From JBJYIN01 sp046237015 (lineage in GTDB: Bacteria; Pseudomonadota; Gammaproteobacteria; Enterobacterales; Enterobacteriaceae): a stretch of 64,000 bases of DNA. Both the position numbers and the translations under genes were made by a program. Below, piece after piece: positions 62,678 through 64,000 of this stretch. Below the pieces are notes generated by a model. The model was not told where the DNA came from. It searched no databases and saw only the letters and a list, made by a program, of their open reading frames with translations. The stretch's first letter is position 1. Each line of letters begins with the position of its first letter. Location: positions 1-64,000 of the forward strand of contig NZ_JBJYIN010000022.1 of assembly GCF_046237015.1 (NCBI RefSeq), written 5' to 3'.

Positions 62678-64000
62678 GTGGCTCAATATGTTTATACCAT
62701 GCATCGTGTCGGTAAGGTCGTTCCGCCGAAACGTCATATTCTGAAAAACATCTCCCTCAGTTTTTTCCCCGGTGCCAAGATCGGCGTACTGGGTCTGAAC
62801 GGAGCCGGTAAATCAACGCTGTTGCGTATTATGGCTGGCATTGATACGGACATCGAGGGTGAAGCTCGCCCACAACCTGGCATCAAAATCGGCTATTTGC
62901 CGCAGGAACCGCAGCTCAACCCGGAACACACCGTTCGTGAATCAGTTGAGGAAGCGGTCTCAGAAGTTGTTAATGCGTTAAAGCGTCTGGATGAAGTTTA
63001 CGCCCTGTATGCCGACCCGGATGCGGACTTCGATAAACTGGCCGCCGAGCAAGGTCGACTGGAAGAAGTCATTCAGGCACACGACGGTCACAACCTGAAT
63101 AACCAACTGGAGCGCGCGGCGGATGCCCTGCGCTTGCCAGAGTGGGATGCAAAAATCACCAATTTGTCTGGGGGTGAACGTCGCCGCGTGGCACTGTGCC
63201 GCTTGCTGCTGGAAAAACCAGACATGCTGTTGCTCGACGAACCGACCAACCACTTGGATGCCGAGTCTGTCGCCTGGCTGGAACGCTTCCTGCACGACTT
63301 CGAGGGCACCGTGGTGGCGATTACCCACGACCGTTACTTCCTCGATAACGTCGCGGGCTGGATTCTGGAGCTGGACCGTGGTGAAGGCATTCCATGGGAA
63401 GGCAACTACTCGTCCTGGCTGGAGCAGAAAGATCAGCGTCTGGCACAGGAGGCGTCTCAGGAAGCGGCACGCCGCAAATCTATTGAGAAAGAGCTGGAGT
63501 GGGTTCGTCAGGGGGCTAAAGGCCGTCAGTCCAAAGGTAAGGCGCGTTTGGCTCGCTTTGAAGAACTGAACAACACGGAATACCAGAAACGTAACGAAAC
63601 CAACGAACTGTTTATTCCGCCTGGTGCCCGCCTCGGCGATAAAGTGGTGGAAGTCTCCAATCTCAGCAAATCTTACGGCGAACGCCAGCTCATCGATGGC
63701 CTTTCTTTCTCCGTACCGAAAGGCGCGATTGTCGGCATTATCGGCCCGAACGGTGCGGGTAAATCAACGCTGTTCCGCATGATGTCCGGTCAGGAACAGC
63801 CAGATAGCGGCACAATTGAACTGGGTGAAACGGTGAAATTGGCCTCAGTCGATCAGTTCCGTGACGCGATGGACAACAGCAAAACCGTCTGGGAAGAAGT
63901 GTCCGGTGGGCAGGACATCATGCGCATCGGCAACACTGAAATGCCAAGCCGTGCGTACGTTGGCCGTTTCAACTTCAAAGGGGTTGATCAGGGCAAACGC
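62678..64000 (+). CDS. ettA: Energy-dependent translational throttle protein EttA, N-terminal 441 residues (partial)
   Basis: An ABC-F ATPase, open to the right edge (about 555 residues in E. coli). It binds the ribosomal E site and gates translation according to the ADP/ATP ratio. It starts at GTG 62678 (MAQYVYTMHRVGKVVPPKRH). The first ABC module has Walker A GLNGAGKST, signature LSGGERRRVALCR and Walker B MLLLDEPTNHLD. The linker with EWVRQGAKGRQSKGKARLARFEEL follows, then the second Walker A GPNGAGKST. The window ends at GVDQGKR, just before the second signature. Confidence 0.96.
   Translation, partial: MAQYVYTMHRVGKVVPPKRHILKNISLSFFPGAKIGVLGLNGAGKSTLLRIMAGIDTDIEGEARPQPGIKIGYLPQEPQLNPEHTVRESVEEAVSEVVNALKRLDEVYALYADPDADFDKLAAEQGRLEEVIQAHDGHNLNNQLERAADALRLPEWDAKITNLSGGERRRVALCRLLLEKPDMLLLDEPTNHLDAESVAWLERFLHDFEGTVVAITHDRYFLDNVAGWILELDRGEGIPWEGNYSSWLEQKDQRLAQEASQEAARRKSIEKELEWVRQGAKGRQSKGKARLARFEELNNTEYQKRNETNELFIPPGARLGDKVVEVSNLSKSYGERQLIDGLSFSVPKGAIVGIIGPNGAGKSTLFRMMSGQEQPDSGTIELGETVKLASVDQFRDAMDNSKTVWEEVSGGQDIMRIGNTEMPSRAYVGRFNFKGVDQGKR

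Overview
The window is chromosomal DNA of an Enterobacterales bacterium, most likely a soft-rot member of the Pectobacteriaceae (Pectobacterium or close kin). This rests on Escherichia coli-like gene order around the thr origin region, protein sequences clearly related to but distinct from E. coli, moderate GC content, and ERIC repeats. The species assignment is inference; no database search was possible.

Layout. 1-3367: accessory end, with the N-terminal part of a giant repetitive surface protein (BapA-like, minus strand, running off the left edge), a broken IS5-type transposase and an AT-rich spacer. 3368-4978: membrane diguanylate cyclase. 5144-20300: conserved block polB, rapA, rluA, djlA, then lptD-surA-pdxA-rsmA-apaG-apaH, and folA facing it, with a small unexplained ORF between apaH and folA. 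20453-22833: the yjjP/yjjB exporter pair, an inverted pair of ERIC elements and a LysE-type exporter. 22903-34602: carB-carA, dapB, and the operon ribF-ileS-lspA-fkpB-ispH, all on the minus strand. 34946-37635: rpsT and an inserted AraC regulator plus aldo/keto reductase pair lying between two near-copies of the rpsT terminator. 37664-43180: nhaA-nhaR, dnaK-dnaJ. 43643-49786: satP, an MHS-type MFS transporter, mogA, a second diguanylate cyclase, talB, yaaA. 49827-54660: the threonine operon thrL-thrA-thrB-thrC with its attenuator. 54858-64000: yjtD, arcA, creA, rob, gpmB, yjjX, trpR, slt and the start of ettA, cut by the right edge.

Most of the window is core housekeeping: replication and repair (polB), transcription recycling (rapA), outer-membrane biogenesis (lptD, surA, djlA), ribosome and tRNA modification (rluA, rsmA, yjtD), amino-acid and pyrimidine synthesis (thr, dapB, carAB), chaperones (dnaKJ), sodium/proton homeostasis (nhaAR) and global regulation (arcA, rob, trpR). 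Several starts are decided by ribosome binding sites or by the family: UUG for carA and rpsT; GUG for polB, nhaR and ettA. Two genes open to the window edges (the adhesin and ettA) and the thrL leader peptide were found by direct reading.

The accessory points are the giant adhesin beside a diguanylate cyclase, the AraC/aldo-keto reductase cassette flanked by duplicated terminator sequence, an ERIC element carrying a 73-bp insert of serial inverted repeats inside the probable arcA leader, an inverted ERIC pair before the LysE gene, a perfect ARG-box-like palindrome between dapB and ispH, and the orphan ORF at the apaH-folA junction. I saw no CRISPR array, tRNA, rRNA, prophage or plainly new multigene defence system.
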